Positions 27,436 to 37,416 of a stretch of DNA of 64,000 nucleotides are shown here, in pieces; position 1 is the stretch's first letter; each line of letters opens with the position of its first letter. The stretch is from AP-15 sp963818695 (GTDB lineage Bacteria > Pseudomonadota > Alphaproteobacteria > ATCC43930 > CGMCC-115725). The translations under genes were made by a program, and so were the position numbers. The stretch covers positions 186,001 through 250,000 of the forward strand of contig CAWFTG010000005.1 in NCBI GenBank assembly GCA_963818695.1, read 5' to 3'. The notes beneath the pieces are model-generated. The model made no database searches, was not told where the DNA came from, and worked only from the letters and a program-made list of their open reading frames with translations.

Positions 27436-28236
27436 TCAGCGGCCTTTGAAGGGGCCGGGCTGGCGTTTTTCGGCAAAGGCGCGGGCGGCTTCCTGGAAGT
27501 CTTCCGACAGGTACAGCTTCAAGGGCGCGGTCTGCATCGTCACTTCGCGCTCGAGCTGGTCCATGTACCAGCGGCGGGTACGCACCGTCGCGCGCACCGA
27601 GAGCGGCGGGTTCTTTGCGACTTCGGCGGCGAGTTCGCAGGCGACTTCGAGATGGCGCCCTTCCGGCGCGACACGGTTGATGATGCCGGCCGCGAGCGCC
27701 TCCTCGGCGGTGAAGAAGCGGCCGGTCAGGGTCACCTCGGTCGCGAAGGCGGCGGCGCCGCGGAAATTCAACAAGGCCCAGTATTTGGCGCCGCCGAGGC
27801 CGCGCGAGGTTTCGGTCACCTGGAATTTGGTGCCCGCCGCAGCGACTATCAGGTCGCATTCGAGCACGATGCCGAGTGCGAGGCCCATCGCATAGCCGTG
27901 CGGCGCGGCGATGACCGGCTTCCAGTTGACCGACCGGGTCAACAGGTCGCCGGAATTGGCGCCCCAGCCCTGCGGCCCGCCATGTTCCAGGAATTCCTCG
28001 CGCTTGCGCAATTGGCGTTGATGCACATCGGCGCCGCTGGAAAAGGCGCGGCCGTTGCCGCAGATGACCGCGACCTGAGCCTCGGGGTCGAGGTCGAAGC
28101 GGCGCAGCGCATCGGCCAGATGCCGCACCAGTTCGTCGTTGAAGGCATTGAGCCGTTGCGGCCGGTTGAGGGTCAGCGTCGCGACCTGGTCCCTGCAGGC
28201 GTATTCGACCAGGCTCGCGGTGCTCTCCTGCGCCAT
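27436..28236 (-). CDS. Enoyl-CoA hydratase/isomerase family (crotonase)
   Basis: A 266-residue crotonase-fold enzyme acting on acyl-CoA thioesters. The CoA-binding/oxyanion regions are visible as NGRAFSSGADVHQRQ and PHGYAMGLALGIVLECD, and the helix after them as TETSRGLGGAKYW. The second catalytic acid of classical hydratases (Glu in ExxxG) is not obvious, so isomerase or hydrolase activity is possible. The start at 28236 (MAQESTASL) has GGAGGAAA upstream. Just upstream is the decayed end of an ABC transporter binding protein, suggesting that a larger catabolic operon has been lost here. Confidence 0.87.
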   Translation of the reverse strand: MAQESTASLVEYACRDQVATLTLNRPQRLNAFNDELVRHLADALRRFDLDPEAQVAVICGNGRAFSSGADVHQRQLRKREEFLEHGGPQGWGANSGDLLTRSVNWKPVIAAPHGYAMGLALGIVLECDLIVAAAGTKFQVTETSRGLGGAKYWALLNFRGAAAFATEVTLTGRFFTAEEALAAGIINRVAPEGRHLEVACELAAEVAKNPPLSVRATVRTRRWYMDQLEREVTMQTAPLKLYLSEDFQEAARAFAEKRQPGPFKGR

Positions 28237-28252
28237 CCTCGTTTCCTCCGGT

Positions 28253-28585
28253 CTATTTGTCGAGCCACACATCTTCGAAGCGCCAGTCATTGTACTGGCT
28301 GTTGGTCATCATCGTCAGCCCCTTGACGTCGGGTTGCCAGCAAGTCGCAGCGCGCCGGTGGTAAATGATCGGGCGCGTCATATCCTGCTGCAATTTTTAA
28401 TCGATATCCCCAGGCCAGCCGCTTGCGCTTTTCCTGATCGGTCTCGATCGATGCCGATCGACCATGTTGTCGAATTCTTGTTGCAACAACTGGTGAAGTT
28501 GCGCGCCGAGCTGCAGACAGAATTCTGCGGGAAGTGGACGTCCGGATCGTCGACCGATAAAGGCGGTTAGCGGCCTTTGCCAACA
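28253..28585 (-). pseudogene. Remnant of an ABC transporter solute-binding protein (family 5), C-terminal end
   Basis: Reading minus-strand frames in turn gives VDDPDVHFPQNSVCSSARNF, then DNMVDRH, ETDQEKRKRLAW and finally MTRPIIYHRRAATCW with GLTMMTNSQYNDWRFEDVW and a stop at 28253-28255. That is the usual C-terminus of dipeptide/oligopeptide-type binding proteins (SBP_bac_5). Besides frame changes there is an in-frame TAA before KLQQDM, so this is real decay and not only an indel. Nothing of the N-terminal 400 residues remains. Confidence 0.72.
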
Positions 28586-28759
28586 CGTGGGCCAACGGGG
28601 AGGTAGCGCCGATTCCCCGTTGATGCCGTGAGTTAGTGGGGCGGATCGACCCGACTGGGTCACTTCCGCCCGGACGGCGAGCGGCTGCACAGCGCGCATT
28701 CCGGCCTTTGAAATGTCTGTAGATGAACGGCCGAGGCTGTGGAGAACGCGTCAAGCGAC

Positions 28760-28858
28760 ATGGGGTGCGCCGGCTTTGCGCTCGGCTTCGACCGGACCAT
28801 CATGCTGCGCACCGGAGCCAGCCGCATCGCGGACGTGCTCTTGGCGCCGGTGGATTGA
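28760..28858 (+). pseudogene. Possible fragment of a class II aminoacyl-tRNA synthetase-like gene
   Basis: A 32-residue open stretch reads GFALGFDRTIMLRTGASRIA followed by DVLLAP. It resembles motif 3 of class II aminoacyl-tRNA synthetases (GxGxGxDR), as found near the C-terminus of AspRS and LysRS-like proteins. There is no rest of a gene around it. The similarity is short and could be chance; I list it because the area is full of gene remnants. Confidence 0.3.
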
Positions 28859-28869
28859 AGCTGTCACCG

Positions 28870-29415
28870 TCACTTCGAACGGCCGTAGCGTCCGACGATC
28901 TTCGCCGTTGCCAGCGTGTTGGCACCGAGGCTGGGCCCGACCTGGGCGCCCGAGGCTGTTTCGTCAAGCGGCAGCGATGGAACCTTGAGCGCGTATATCG
29001 TGATTTCGTAGTGATGCGCGTGGTCGCCGACCGGTGGGCACGGCCCGCCGTAATGCGAAAATCCGAAATCGGTCCGCCCCTGGATTGCGCCCGCGGGTAA
29101 ATCTTTCGAGCCCTCGCTACCGGCGCCGGCTGCCAGGCGATGGACCGAGGGCGGTATGTTGAACACGCTCCAATGCCACCAGCCCCTCCCGTTCTGGGCG
29201 TCGGTGTCGACCATCGTCAGCGCGAAGCTCCGCGTACCGGAGGGCTCGCCCGACCAGGTGAGCGCCGGCGAAACGTTCTGCCCGTTGCAGCTGCCGAGCA
29301 CCTGCGCCAATGCCATCGGGCTGCCGCTCTTGACGTTTGTCGAGGACATTCTGAACTCCGCAAGCGCCGGCGTTGCCGCCGCCGCCAATGCCGCTCCCAA
29401 AATCAGCGTGCGCAT
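28870..29415 (-). CDS. Exported YbhB/YbcL-type PEBP-family protein
   Basis: A 181-residue phosphatidylethanolamine-binding-protein fold with a signal peptide (MRTLILGAALAAAATPALA). Family patterns are QNVSPALTWSGEPSGTRSFAL, DTDAQNGRGWWHWSVFNIP and YGGPCPPVGDHAHHYEITIY, the bacterial Raf-kinase-inhibitor-like layout. A strong AAGGAGGG site precedes the ATG. Periplasmic YbcL-like proteins have mostly unknown ligands. A second, broken copy of a cytosolic-type relative is at 52980-53219. Confidence 0.9.
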   Translation of the reverse strand: MRTLILGAALAAAATPALAEFRMSSTNVKSGSPMALAQVLGSCNGQNVSPALTWSGEPSGTRSFALTMVDTDAQNGRGWWHWSVFNIPPSVHRLAAGAGSEGSKDLPAGAIQGRTDFGFSHYGGPCPPVGDHAHHYEITIYALKVPSLPLDETASGAQVGPSLGANTLATAKIVGRYGRSK

Positions 29416-29430
29416 TCCGCCCTCCTTGAC

Positions 29431-29460
29431 AACGGTTTCCGACGGTTTCCAACGGTTTCA
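29431..29460. repeat. Three tandem 10-bp repeats
   Basis: Three consecutive 10-mers read AACGGTTTCC, GACGGTTTCC and AACGGTTTCA. They lie about 15-45 bases upstream of the PEBP start, on its promoter side. One helical-turn periodicity is compatible with a protein-binding array, but chance or slippage is equally possible. Confidence 0.5.
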
Positions 29461-29640
29461 CACACCTCGGCCCGTCCCCCGCCTGAATGGCCTACGCGAA
29501 TCGAACCCTTGACCCCTCTCCTTGACAAGCGGCAGGACCACCCGACCAACCATATTCCCGCGCAGGACGGCTCACCGATGGAACTCATCCGCCGCTCGAC
29601 CGTCTTACTCTACATGAGAGAACGATCAGGGAACACGTTC

Positions 29641-29899
29641 ATGACTGCCAAGACGCTCTCCCCCGAAAATTCGAACCGCATCAAAAACCCGGATGATTGG
29701 ATTACTGGCGACGAGGAGATAACCGGCGCCCAAGAATCCTGATCTGCAAACTCTTGCGGAGCAAGCCCATGAGAGTGTTGAACCAGATCTGACGAAAGCC
29801 GAAGCGTCGAAAGAAATTGACCGTCTGAGGGCGAAAACCGGGCGCGGGCGGCGGACTGCGGCAAAACCAGTAGCGAAGGCTCCGCGGCGCGCTTCCTGA
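29641..29899 (+). CDS. DUF3072 family small protein, frameshifted
   Basis: A short cytosolic protein. The first part reads IKNPDDWITGDEEITGAQES and, after one extra base near 29741, continues LQTLAEQAHESVEPDLTKA followed by EASKEIDRLRAKTGRG. This is the DUF3072 pattern (DPDDWxTGDExMTGAQxSYLxTL...LTKAEASxxIDxL). The tail is basic and Ala/Lys-rich (TAAKPVAKAPRRAS), suggesting nucleic-acid contact. Repaired length is about 85 residues. Function unknown. The ribosome site is weak. Confidence 0.7.
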
Positions 29900-30457
29900 T
29901 TACCCGGGTAATCACCTGCTGTCGCGTGGTGGTGTGATCTTCCTCGCAGGCTGGCGTCTCCATTCGATCCGCCTCGCGTCTTTGGGAGGGGCGCTTCTCG
30001 CCCGGCTGCGTGCTGTCGAACCGTCGAATGCGGAAACTCGCCGCCGCGCTCGATCGCCAGCGCCGCCTGCTGGCATCGTATGACGAACTTGGCGTCGAGC
30101 CCGACCGCCTCCGCTTTTCTCTCGGCCACGACGGTTATCTCGGACGACGTCTCGAACCCGAGATAACCCGCATTGGGGCAGCGGGTCGAGAGCCGGACGT
30201 CCGATATCAGACGAAGCCGACCACCGCCTGCGGAACATAGACTGAACGATGGCAGCACCACGTTCGATCGGCTGTCTAGTATCCGCTTGTTTCAGTCTGC
30301 CATTCGGTCGGCACGCCGCCCGGTCATAGCGCGCCGCCCATGCCGAAGGGCAAGAGACAGGCTATACGCGTAATCACCTCGCTCTTGCAGCTTGATTTGT
30401 TAGGAGGGTCGTTTAGCGTCGACGGCAGGAATATTCCCTGAGCGCTGCTGGCCGCTG
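29898..30457. other. Gap of about 560 bases, starts with a 16-bp palindrome, no supported gene
   Basis: A perfect palindrome GATTACCCGGGTAATC lies at 29898-29913, overlapping the DUF3072 stop codon. Beyond it, overlapping open frames exist on both strands between about 29,900 and 30,260, but neither has a ribosome site or recognisable motifs. The last 200 bases before the molybdenum hydroxylase operon probably carry its promoter. Confidence 0.4.
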
Positions 30458-31316
30458 ATGAAACCCGTCTCGTTTAGATATTTTGCGCCCCGCACGGTTG
30501 ACGATGCGCTCGATCTCCTCGCCACCCACGGTCAGGAAGGGAAGATCCTTGCCGGCGGACAGAGTTCTCGTGCCGGCGATGAATTTTCGGCTCGCCCGTC
30601 CCAGTAGCGTTATCGACATAAATAGCATCGATGCGCTCGATTTTGTGCGCGAGGACGGAGGCGAGCTGGGCATTGGCGCGCTTGCCCGGCACGCTCGTTT
30701 CGAGGCTCCCGTTTCCGGTGGTGCGCTCTCCGCTTTTCTGCCGCGGGTTGCCCGGCACATTGGGCATCTTCCGATCCGCGCTCGCGGCACCTTCTGTGGA
30801 AGCATCGCTCATGCTGATCCGGCTTCGGAGTGGTGCTTATTGGCCGCGACGCTCGATGCCGAACTCGTCATCGTCAGCCGCCGCGGGCGGCGCAGCGTCC
30901 GGCCGAAGGAGTATTTCGTCACCGCGCTCACGACGACACTAGAACCGGACGAGCTGCTGACCGAGATCCGCCTGCCCTTGCTCGATGACCGCTGGCGGAC
31001 GGGGTTTGCCGAGTTCAGCCGGCGGGTGGGTGACTACGCGCTCGCAATGTGCGCTGCCTTTCTGCGGTTCGAAGAGGGACGCATCGCGGAAGCGCGGCTT
31101 GGCGTCGGCGGCGCCACCGACCGGCCCTCACGCATTGCCGCAGCCGAGGCAGCACTGACTGGCTCCGACGGCGGGCCGGAGATTCTCCGCAAGGCCGGTA
31201 ACATCGCGGCCGAGACCATCGACCCGCTGGAGGACATTCACGCGAGCGCCGAATATCGCCGAGACCTGGTGCGGGCGATGGTCGGGCGGGCCTTGAACCA
31301 GGCGTTGATGCGGTGA
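30458..31316 (+). CDS. FAD-binding subunit (CoxM-like) of molybdenum hydroxylase, frameshifted
   Basis: Medium subunit that carries FAD and passes electrons out of the enzyme. The start is ATG 30458: MKPVSFRYFAPRTVDDALDL, followed by GKILAGGQS. One extra T at 30565-30566 breaks the frame; after it comes LVPAMNFRLARPSSVIDI. The second FAD motif is visible as TFCGSIAHADPASEW, and the CO-dehydrogenase flavoprotein C-terminal domain follows. The repaired length is about 286 residues, normal for the family. The stop overlaps the next gene (GTGA). It is the first gene of a four-gene operon. Confidence 0.88.
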
Positions 31317-33629
31317 GGTGGGTCGGCCGCCCGCTGCCGCGCTACGAAGACCCGGTTCTGCTGCAAGGCCGCGGCCGCTACACCGCCGATCTGGTGCAGG
31401 GCGCCCGCATATTGCGCTTTGTGCGCAGCCCGGTGGCGCGCGGCCGCATTCTTGCCGTGAACGCGCCGCCGGGAGTGGCACTCATAACCGCGGCTGTCCT
31501 CGGCGATGTCAAACCGATCTATCCGCGCCTCGATCGCCCCGATTATGTCCCCGTCGCGCAGCCGATCCTTGCGCACGAGCGGGTTACCTATGTTGGCGAG
31601 CCGATCGCCGCAGTCATCGCCGACACCGCCGCTGAGGTTGAAGATCTCGCCGAACAGGTCACGGTCGAGATCGAAGCCGAGACGCCGGTTGTGACGCTCG
31701 ACCAGGCGCTCGCGCCCGGCGCGCCGCTAGTTCATGACATGGCGGCGCAGAACACGCTGATCGACGCGCGCCTCGAAACTCCTGACGTCGCTGGCGCCTT
31801 CGCAGCTGCGCACGAAGTGGTCGAATTTGTGTTCACGTCAGGCCGGCAGGCGGCGGTACCCTTGGAGGCGCGCGGCTGCGCCGCCGCTTTCGAATTCGGC
31901 GACTGGCCGCGTCACCCTCTCGGCGTCGACGCAAATGCCGCACCTGTTGCGGACCGGCATTGCCGACGCGCTGGGGATCCCGGAATCCGAACTCCGGGTC
32001 GTCGCGCCGGAGGTCGGCGGCGGCTTCGGCCAGAAAATGGCGCTGATCCCCGAATATGTCGTCGCGGTCTGGGCGGCGCGGCGTTACGGCTGCGCCGTCG
32101 CGTGGATCGAGGACCGGCTCGAAAATCTGACCGCCTCGTTCCACGCGCGCGACCAGCGCCTCCATTTGCGCGGCGCGTTCGATGCAGACGGCAGATTGCT
32201 GGCGATCGACGCCGATATCCTTTGCAATGTCGGTGCCTATTCGAATTTCCCGGCCACCTGCGGGGTCGAGCCGCTGATGGCGCTGGCGGACATGCCCGGG
32301 CCCTACCGGGTGCCCGAGTACCGCGCCCGCGCCCGCGGCGTCGCCAGCAACACCTGCCCGATGGCGCCCTATCGCGGCGTGTCGCGGCCGGTCATCACCG
32401 CGGCGATGGAGCGGCTGATGGATTGCGCGGCCGCCCGGCTCGGGCTCGACGCGCTCGAAATTCGGCGCCGCAACCTGATAACTGAGTTCCCCCATACCTC
32501 GGTGACCGGCGTGGTACACGACCCGGGCAGTTATCGGCAGGCGATGGAGGCTGCGGCGCGGGTCGTTGACATTGCCGAATTCCGCGCACGACAGCATACA
32601 GCACGCGCCGATGGGCGTTGGCTCGGCCTCGGGATGTCGGTGTTCGCGGAGCGCACCGGTCCCGGAAGTCCCGCGTTTTCCGCGCGGCGCATGGCGATCA
32701 CCCCGGGCTTCGAGCGGGTCGAACTGGTGATGGACCCTTCGGGCTTTCTCGAAGCCCGGATCGGCAGCTCGCCGCACGGTCAGGGGCTGAAGACCACCTT
32801 GGCGCAGCTGATCGCGGACGAGGTTGGCGTCGCGCCCCAAGAGATCCGGGTCGTTGCCGGCGACACCGACCGCACGCCCTACGGCTGGGGCACTTTCGCC
32901 AGCCGCTCGCTGGTGATCGCCGGCGGCGCCTGCAAGCTCGCGGCAGTGAGGTTGCGTGAGCGCCTGCAAGCGGTCGCCGGCCAGATATTAGAGGCGGCCG
33001 CCTCTGACATCGAGATTGGCGACGGTCGCGCCTTTGTGCGCGGCACCGATCTCGGGGTCGAGGTTCGGCAATTGGCGCGCACCGCCTACCACCAGAGCCA
33101 CCGCTTTCCGGCGATCGCCGAAACCGGGCTGTCGGCGGTGGCGACCTACGATCCCTACGGCACCTTCTCGAACGCCTGCCATCTTGCGGTCGTGGAGGTC
33201 GACATCGCGACCGGCCACGTAGAGATCGAGCGGTTCGTGGTCGTCGAGGACGCCGGCCGTCTGATCAACCCGATGATCGTCGAGGGACAGATTCATGGCG
33301 GCGTCGCCCAGGGCATCGCCAACGCGCTCTACGAAAAGGTGGTCTACGACGACGACGGCAACATATTGACCGGCTCGCTTGCCGACTATCTCGTGCCGAC
33401 GATGGCGGAAATCCCGAGGGTCGAAATCCATCATCTGGAGACCCTGACCGAGGCGAGCGTCACCGGCGCCAAGGGCGTCGGCGAGGGCGGCACGATCGGC
33501 GCGCCGGCGGCGGTGCTCAACGCGGTGTCCGATGCATTGGCGCCGTTTGGCGTCGGCATCTTCGAAATGCCGATCACGCCACAGCGGATCCGGCAGCTGC
33601 TGCGCGAGGTGAGGTGCGAAGCGCAATGA
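31313..33629 (+). CDS. Molybdenum hydroxylase large subunit 1 (CoxL/XdhA-like), frameshifted
   Basis: First of two Mo-catalytic subunits in this operon. The N-terminal domain has RYEDPVLLQGRGRYTADL and VTYVGEPIAAVIADT. The frame breaks at 31904 (one extra T); repair restores FGDGRVTLSASTQMPHLLR. Then come APEVGGGFGQKMALIPEY, MAPYRGVSRPVIT in the place of AYRGAGR, SSPHGQGLKTTLAQL and the catalytic-Glu loop GVGEGGTIGAP. About 772 residues after repair. The unusual YRGVSRP active-site loop differs from both CO dehydrogenase (AYRCSFR) and form II proteins. It starts with GTG overlapping the FAD gene and overlaps the 2Fe-2S gene with ATGA. Confidence 0.9.
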
Positions 33630-34102
33630 GCGATAGACAGGACGTCATGTTCACGGTGAACGGTGAAGAGCGCACGATCCGCGTCGAGCCGCGGCGCAGC
33701 TTGGCCGACGCATTGCGCGAGGATTGCGGCCTCACGGGCACACATCTCGGCTGCGAGCATGGCGTCTGCGGCGCCTGCACCGTGTTGGTCGACGATCAGC
33801 CGGTGCGTTCCTGCCTGATGTTTGCGGTGCAGGCCGAGGGTACCAGGGTGCGCACTGTCGAGGGGCTCGCCACTGGCGACAAGCTGCACCCGCTGCAGCA
33901 GGCGTTCTGGGACCATCACGGATTGCAATGCGGCTTTTGCACGCCCGGATTTTTGATGCTGGCCGTCGGCATCCTGGAGCGCGAGCCCGATATCGCCGAA
34001 CCCGAGCTGCGCGAGGCGTTGTCGTCGAATTTATGCCGCTGTACCGGCTATCAGAATATCCTGAAATCGGTGTTGGCCGCGGCCGCTGAAATGCGCAAAT
34101 GA
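33626..34102 (+). CDS. (2Fe-2S) small subunit (CoxS-like) of molybdenum hydroxylase
   Basis: A 158-residue electron-transfer subunit with two [2Fe-2S] clusters. The N-terminal ferredoxin domain has HLGCEHGVCGACTVLVDD and RSCLMFAV. The C-terminal helical domain has QCGFCTPGFLML and NLCRCTGYQNI. All eight cysteines are present. The start at 33626 overlaps the stop of large subunit 1 (ATGA), and its own stop overlaps the start of large subunit 2. It is the only FeS subunit in this operon, so it may serve both large subunits. Confidence 0.94.
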   Translation: MSDRQDVMFTVNGEERTIRVEPRRSLADALREDCGLTGTHLGCEHGVCGACTVLVDDQPVRSCLMFAVQAEGTRVRTVEGLATGDKLHPLQQAFWDHHGLQCGFCTPGFLMLAVGILEREPDIAEPELREALSSNLCRCTGYQNILKSVLAAAAEMRK

Positions 34103-36373
34103 GCCTTATCGGCCAGTCGGTCAAGCGCCTCGAAGACCGCCCGCTGCTGACCGGCAGCGGCCGCTTTGCGGCCGATGTCACGGTACCGGACATGCTCTAC
34201 ATGCGCATTGTGCGCTCGCCGGTCGCGTTCGGCCGCCTCACTGGCCTACAAATCACAGAGGCGCTGGCGCACCCCGCCACCGTCGCCGTCTGGACTGCCG
34301 AAGAGGTCGCGGAGATTCCCCCGATCGGCTTTCGCATGACGTCGGTGCCGGGGTTGGAGCCCTATCGCCAACCGGTCTTGGCGCATCGACTTGTGCGCTA
34401 TGTCGGCGAGCCGATCGCGGCGGTGTTCGCCGCCGACCCCTACGCGGCCGAAGACATCGCCGACCTCGTCGCACCGACGATCGAAGCGTGGACGCCATGC
34501 CTCGATCCGGTCGGTTCGCCGCGCGAATTTTCGCCAGGACGCAGTACCGAGGCCGCTGTGATCAGCAAAGCTTATGGCGATCTCGACGCTGCCTTTGCCG
34601 CAGCGCATGCGGTGGTAGCGCTGGAGTTGACGATCGGCCGGCACAGCGGCGTGCCGCTCGAAACCCGCGGCGCGATCGCCGTGCCGGAAGCGCGCCAGCG
34701 GCATCCTTCGGATGTACGGCGCTGCCAAGGTGCCGCATTACAACCGCCAGGCGCTCGCCGCGATGCTCGGGCTGCCGCTCGACCGGATCCACCTGCACGA
34801 AGGGCACGTTGGCGGCGGCTTCGGCATTCGCGGCGAGCTCTATCCGGAAGACGTTTTGACCTGTGCAGCGGCGCTGCGGCTCGGACGGCCGGTCAAGTGG
34901 ATCGAGGACCGTTACGAGCATCTGGTGGCGGCGAACCAGTCGCGAGGCTCGGTCCACCGGGTTCGCGCGGCGGTCGACGAGCACGGCTTCATTCTGGGCC
35001 TCGACGACGAGTTCTGGTTCGACCAGGGAGCCTATCTCCGGACGCACGGCGTTGTCGTCGCCGACCTCACCTGCGCGATGCTGCCCGGCCCTTACGTGAT
35101 TCCCGCCTACCGTTCGGTCGGCCATGTGCGGCTGACCAATAAGACGCCATGCGGTACCTATCGCGCCCCCGGACGGTTCGAAGCGAGCTTTGTCCGCGAG
35201 CGGCTCGTCGATGTGATCGCCGACCGGCTCGGGCTCGATCCGGTCGTAGTCCGGCAGCGAAACTTCATTGCGAACACGGCGATGCCGTTCCGCCGCGAAT
35301 TCTCTGCCCTCGGCACCGACATCGTCTATGACACCGGCGACTATGCAGGCCTTTTAGACAAGTTCCTGCACCGAGTGGAATGGGAGAGGCTGCGCGCCGA
35401 TGTCGCCCGCCGTCGGCAAGCAGGCGAGATGGTCGGCCTCGGGCTTGGCTTTTTCGTTGAGAAAAGCGGGCTTGGCCCGTTCGACGATGTGCGCATCACG
35501 CTCGGCGGCGATGGGACGATCGAAGTGATCACCGGTGCCGCGTCGATCGGTCAAGGGGTCGAGACGGTCATGGCGCAAATTTGCGCCGACGGGCTGGGTA
35601 CCGGTCTCGACCGCATCCGGGTCATCCATGGTCAGACCGATCGCATTGCCCGGGGCATGGGGGCCTTCGCCTCGCGCGTCACGGTAATGACCGGCGCGGC
35701 GGTGACGATCGCCGCTGCAAGGCTGCGCAGCGAAGTGCTGAGGGTGGCCGGGCAATTGTTGCAGACCGCGCCCGACCGTCTTTCAGTCAGCGATGATCGG
35801 GTGGTTGTGCGCGACGCGCCCGGCGGACCCTCGCTCGACTTCGCCGCAATTGCCCGCGGCGCCGGCGGCGCCCTCACCGCCGACGCCACCTTCACCACCG
35901 ATCGCATGACCTACCCCTACGGCGTGCATCTCGCCCAGGTACGCATCGAGCGCGGCAGTTGCGCAATCGCAGTCGAGCGTTTCTTCGTCGGGTACGACGT
36001 CGGCCGCGCGGTCAACCCGATGCTGGTCGAGGGGCAGATCGCCGGCGGTGCCGCTCAAGGCATCGGCGCCGCGCTGCTCGAGGAATTTATGTATGACGCC
36101 TCCGGGCAGCCGCAGTCGGTTACCCTGGCCGATTACCTGATACCGACCATCGCCGAGATCCCAGCCATCGAGGTGGCCCTCTTCGAGGACGCACCGACGC
36201 CGCTCAACCCGCTCGGCGTCAAAGGGGCTGGGGAAGCCGGCATCAGCGCGGCGGGCGCCGCAATCGCCGCCGCGGTCGATGATGCGCTCGGCCGGCCGGG
36301 TGCGGTCCGGCAACTGCCGATCACCCCAAACCGCCTCCACGGGCTGCTGGCCGAACTTCCGGGGGAACGCTGA
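34099..36373 (+). CDS. Molybdenum hydroxylase large subunit 2 (CoxL/XdhA-like), frameshifted
   Basis: Second Mo-catalytic subunit of the operon. It starts SVKRLEDRPLLTGSGRFAAD, with RYVGEPIAAVFAADP. A break near 34695 (one extra C) is repaired to give EARSGILRMYGAAKVPHYN. Further motifs are EGHVGGGFGIRGELYPED, KTPCGTYRAPGRFEASF (the active-site loop, YRAPGR) and the catalytic-Glu loop GVKGAGEAGISAAG. About 758 residues. It clearly differs from large subunit 1 throughout, so this is not a recent duplication. The two large subunits may use different substrates or form a mixed complex; the sequence does not decide this. Confidence 0.9.
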
Positions 36374-36383
36374 CGCGCTCGTC

Positions 36384-37193
36384 TTATCGGTCGCGGAAGC
36401 GATCCATCAGCGGCTTTTGCTGGCCGCCGTCGATTTCGATCATCGTGCCGTTGACAAAATGCGCCAAATCGGAAGCGAGGTAGGTGACCAGGCTGGCGAC
36501 CTCCTCGCATTCGGCAATGCGCCCCAGCGGAATGCTGCGCGGGGCGAGCGTATCGGCCTCCTCGTGCGGGATTTTCATGTCGCGGGCCATCGCATCGACG
36601 AGGCCGGCCCAGCGCTCGGTACGGACCGGCCCGGGATTGACCGCGACAAAGCTGATGTTGTCCTTGCCGTACTGTGCAGCGAGCGCCAGTGTCAGGTTCT
36701 GCCCGGCGGCATTGGCGGCGCCTGGCGCGATCTCCCAGTACGAGGGTTTGACCCCGTCATTGCCGATCAAGTTGACGACGCGGCCGCGCCCCTGCTCCTG
36801 CATGATCGGCAAGACGTGCTTCAGGCAACGCACATAACCCATGAATTTGAGCTGCAACGACTGGGCCCAATGCTCCTCGGTCAGGAACTCGAGCACTCCA
36901 CCAGGCGATGATCCGGCGTTGTTGACTAGAATATCGACGCGCCCAAGCGCTATGTGAGCTTCTTTGACAAAAGCTTCGGCATCGTCGGGCTTCGTCAGAT
37001 CAGCCGGGATCGCGACGATATTTCGGTTTGTCTCGCGCGCAATCTGCGACGCTGCCGCCTCCAGCGGCTCTTTGCGCCGCGCGCAGATTGCGACATCGAC
37101 GCCCTCGCGAGCCAAGGCATAGGCGATCGCCTTACCGATCCCAGCGCTCCCTCCGGTGACGAGCGCCGTCTTCCCGTTCATCTGGAGATCCAT
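36384..37193 (-). CDS. SDR-family protein lacking the usual catalytic Tyr and Lys
   Basis: A 269-residue short-chain dehydrogenase/reductase fold. The cofactor loop TGGSAGIGKAIA, ICARRKEPLE, and NNAGSSPGG are all standard, and VNPGPVRTERW follows the active site. But where YxxxK is expected the sequence reads APGAANAAGQN, so Pro and Asn stand in the Tyr and Lys positions. The upstream Ser region is also unusual (IGNDGVKPSYW). This is a recognisable divergent subgroup, and normal hydride-transfer chemistry is doubtful. The start at 37193 (MDLQMNGKTALVTGG) is the usual N-terminus; the open frame continues upstream. It converges on the molybdenum hydroxylase operon. Confidence 0.87.
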   Translation of the reverse strand: MDLQMNGKTALVTGGSAGIGKAIAYALAREGVDVAICARRKEPLEAAASQIARETNRNIVAIPADLTKPDDAEAFVKEAHIALGRVDILVNNAGSSPGGVLEFLTEEHWAQSLQLKFMGYVRCLKHVLPIMQEQGRGRVVNLIGNDGVKPSYWEIAPGAANAAGQNLTLALAAQYGKDNISFVAVNPGPVRTERWAGLVDAMARDMKIPHEEADTLAPRSIPLGRIAECEEVASLVTYLASDLAHFVNGTMIEIDGGQQKPLMDRFRDR

Positions 37194-37416
37194 GAGAATT
37201 CCTGTATTTAATAGCAGTGAAGAAGGCGCGCTAGTGCACTGAGTTAAACGGATGGTACAGGGCAGAGGTCGAGTTTGGTCGTAATGGCCTCGGCGGATTG
37301 GGTCCAGACAAAGGCCGCGCACGGGATCTGCCGAGGATCGACATTCGGCGTAAACCTCCTCATGAATGTAAAATAAACCTTATGAACAGATAATTGATTG
37401 TAACTGAACGAGCGCG

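Noticed and set aside
29480..29530. tRNA-like GGTTCGATTC on the minus strand, considered as a tRNA end or integration site
   Set aside because: The flanking bases do not form a T-stem or acceptor stem and there is no integrase nearby.
29626..30261. Minus-strand open frame of 211 codons
   Set aside because: It overlaps the recognisable DUF3072 gene on the other strand and shows no conserved motif or ribosome site.
31880..31920. Programmed ribosomal frameshifting as an explanation for the breaks in the molybdenum hydroxylase genes
   Set aside because: No slippery heptamer with a downstream structure is evident, the breaks lie at unrelated positions in many families, and relatives are encoded in one frame.
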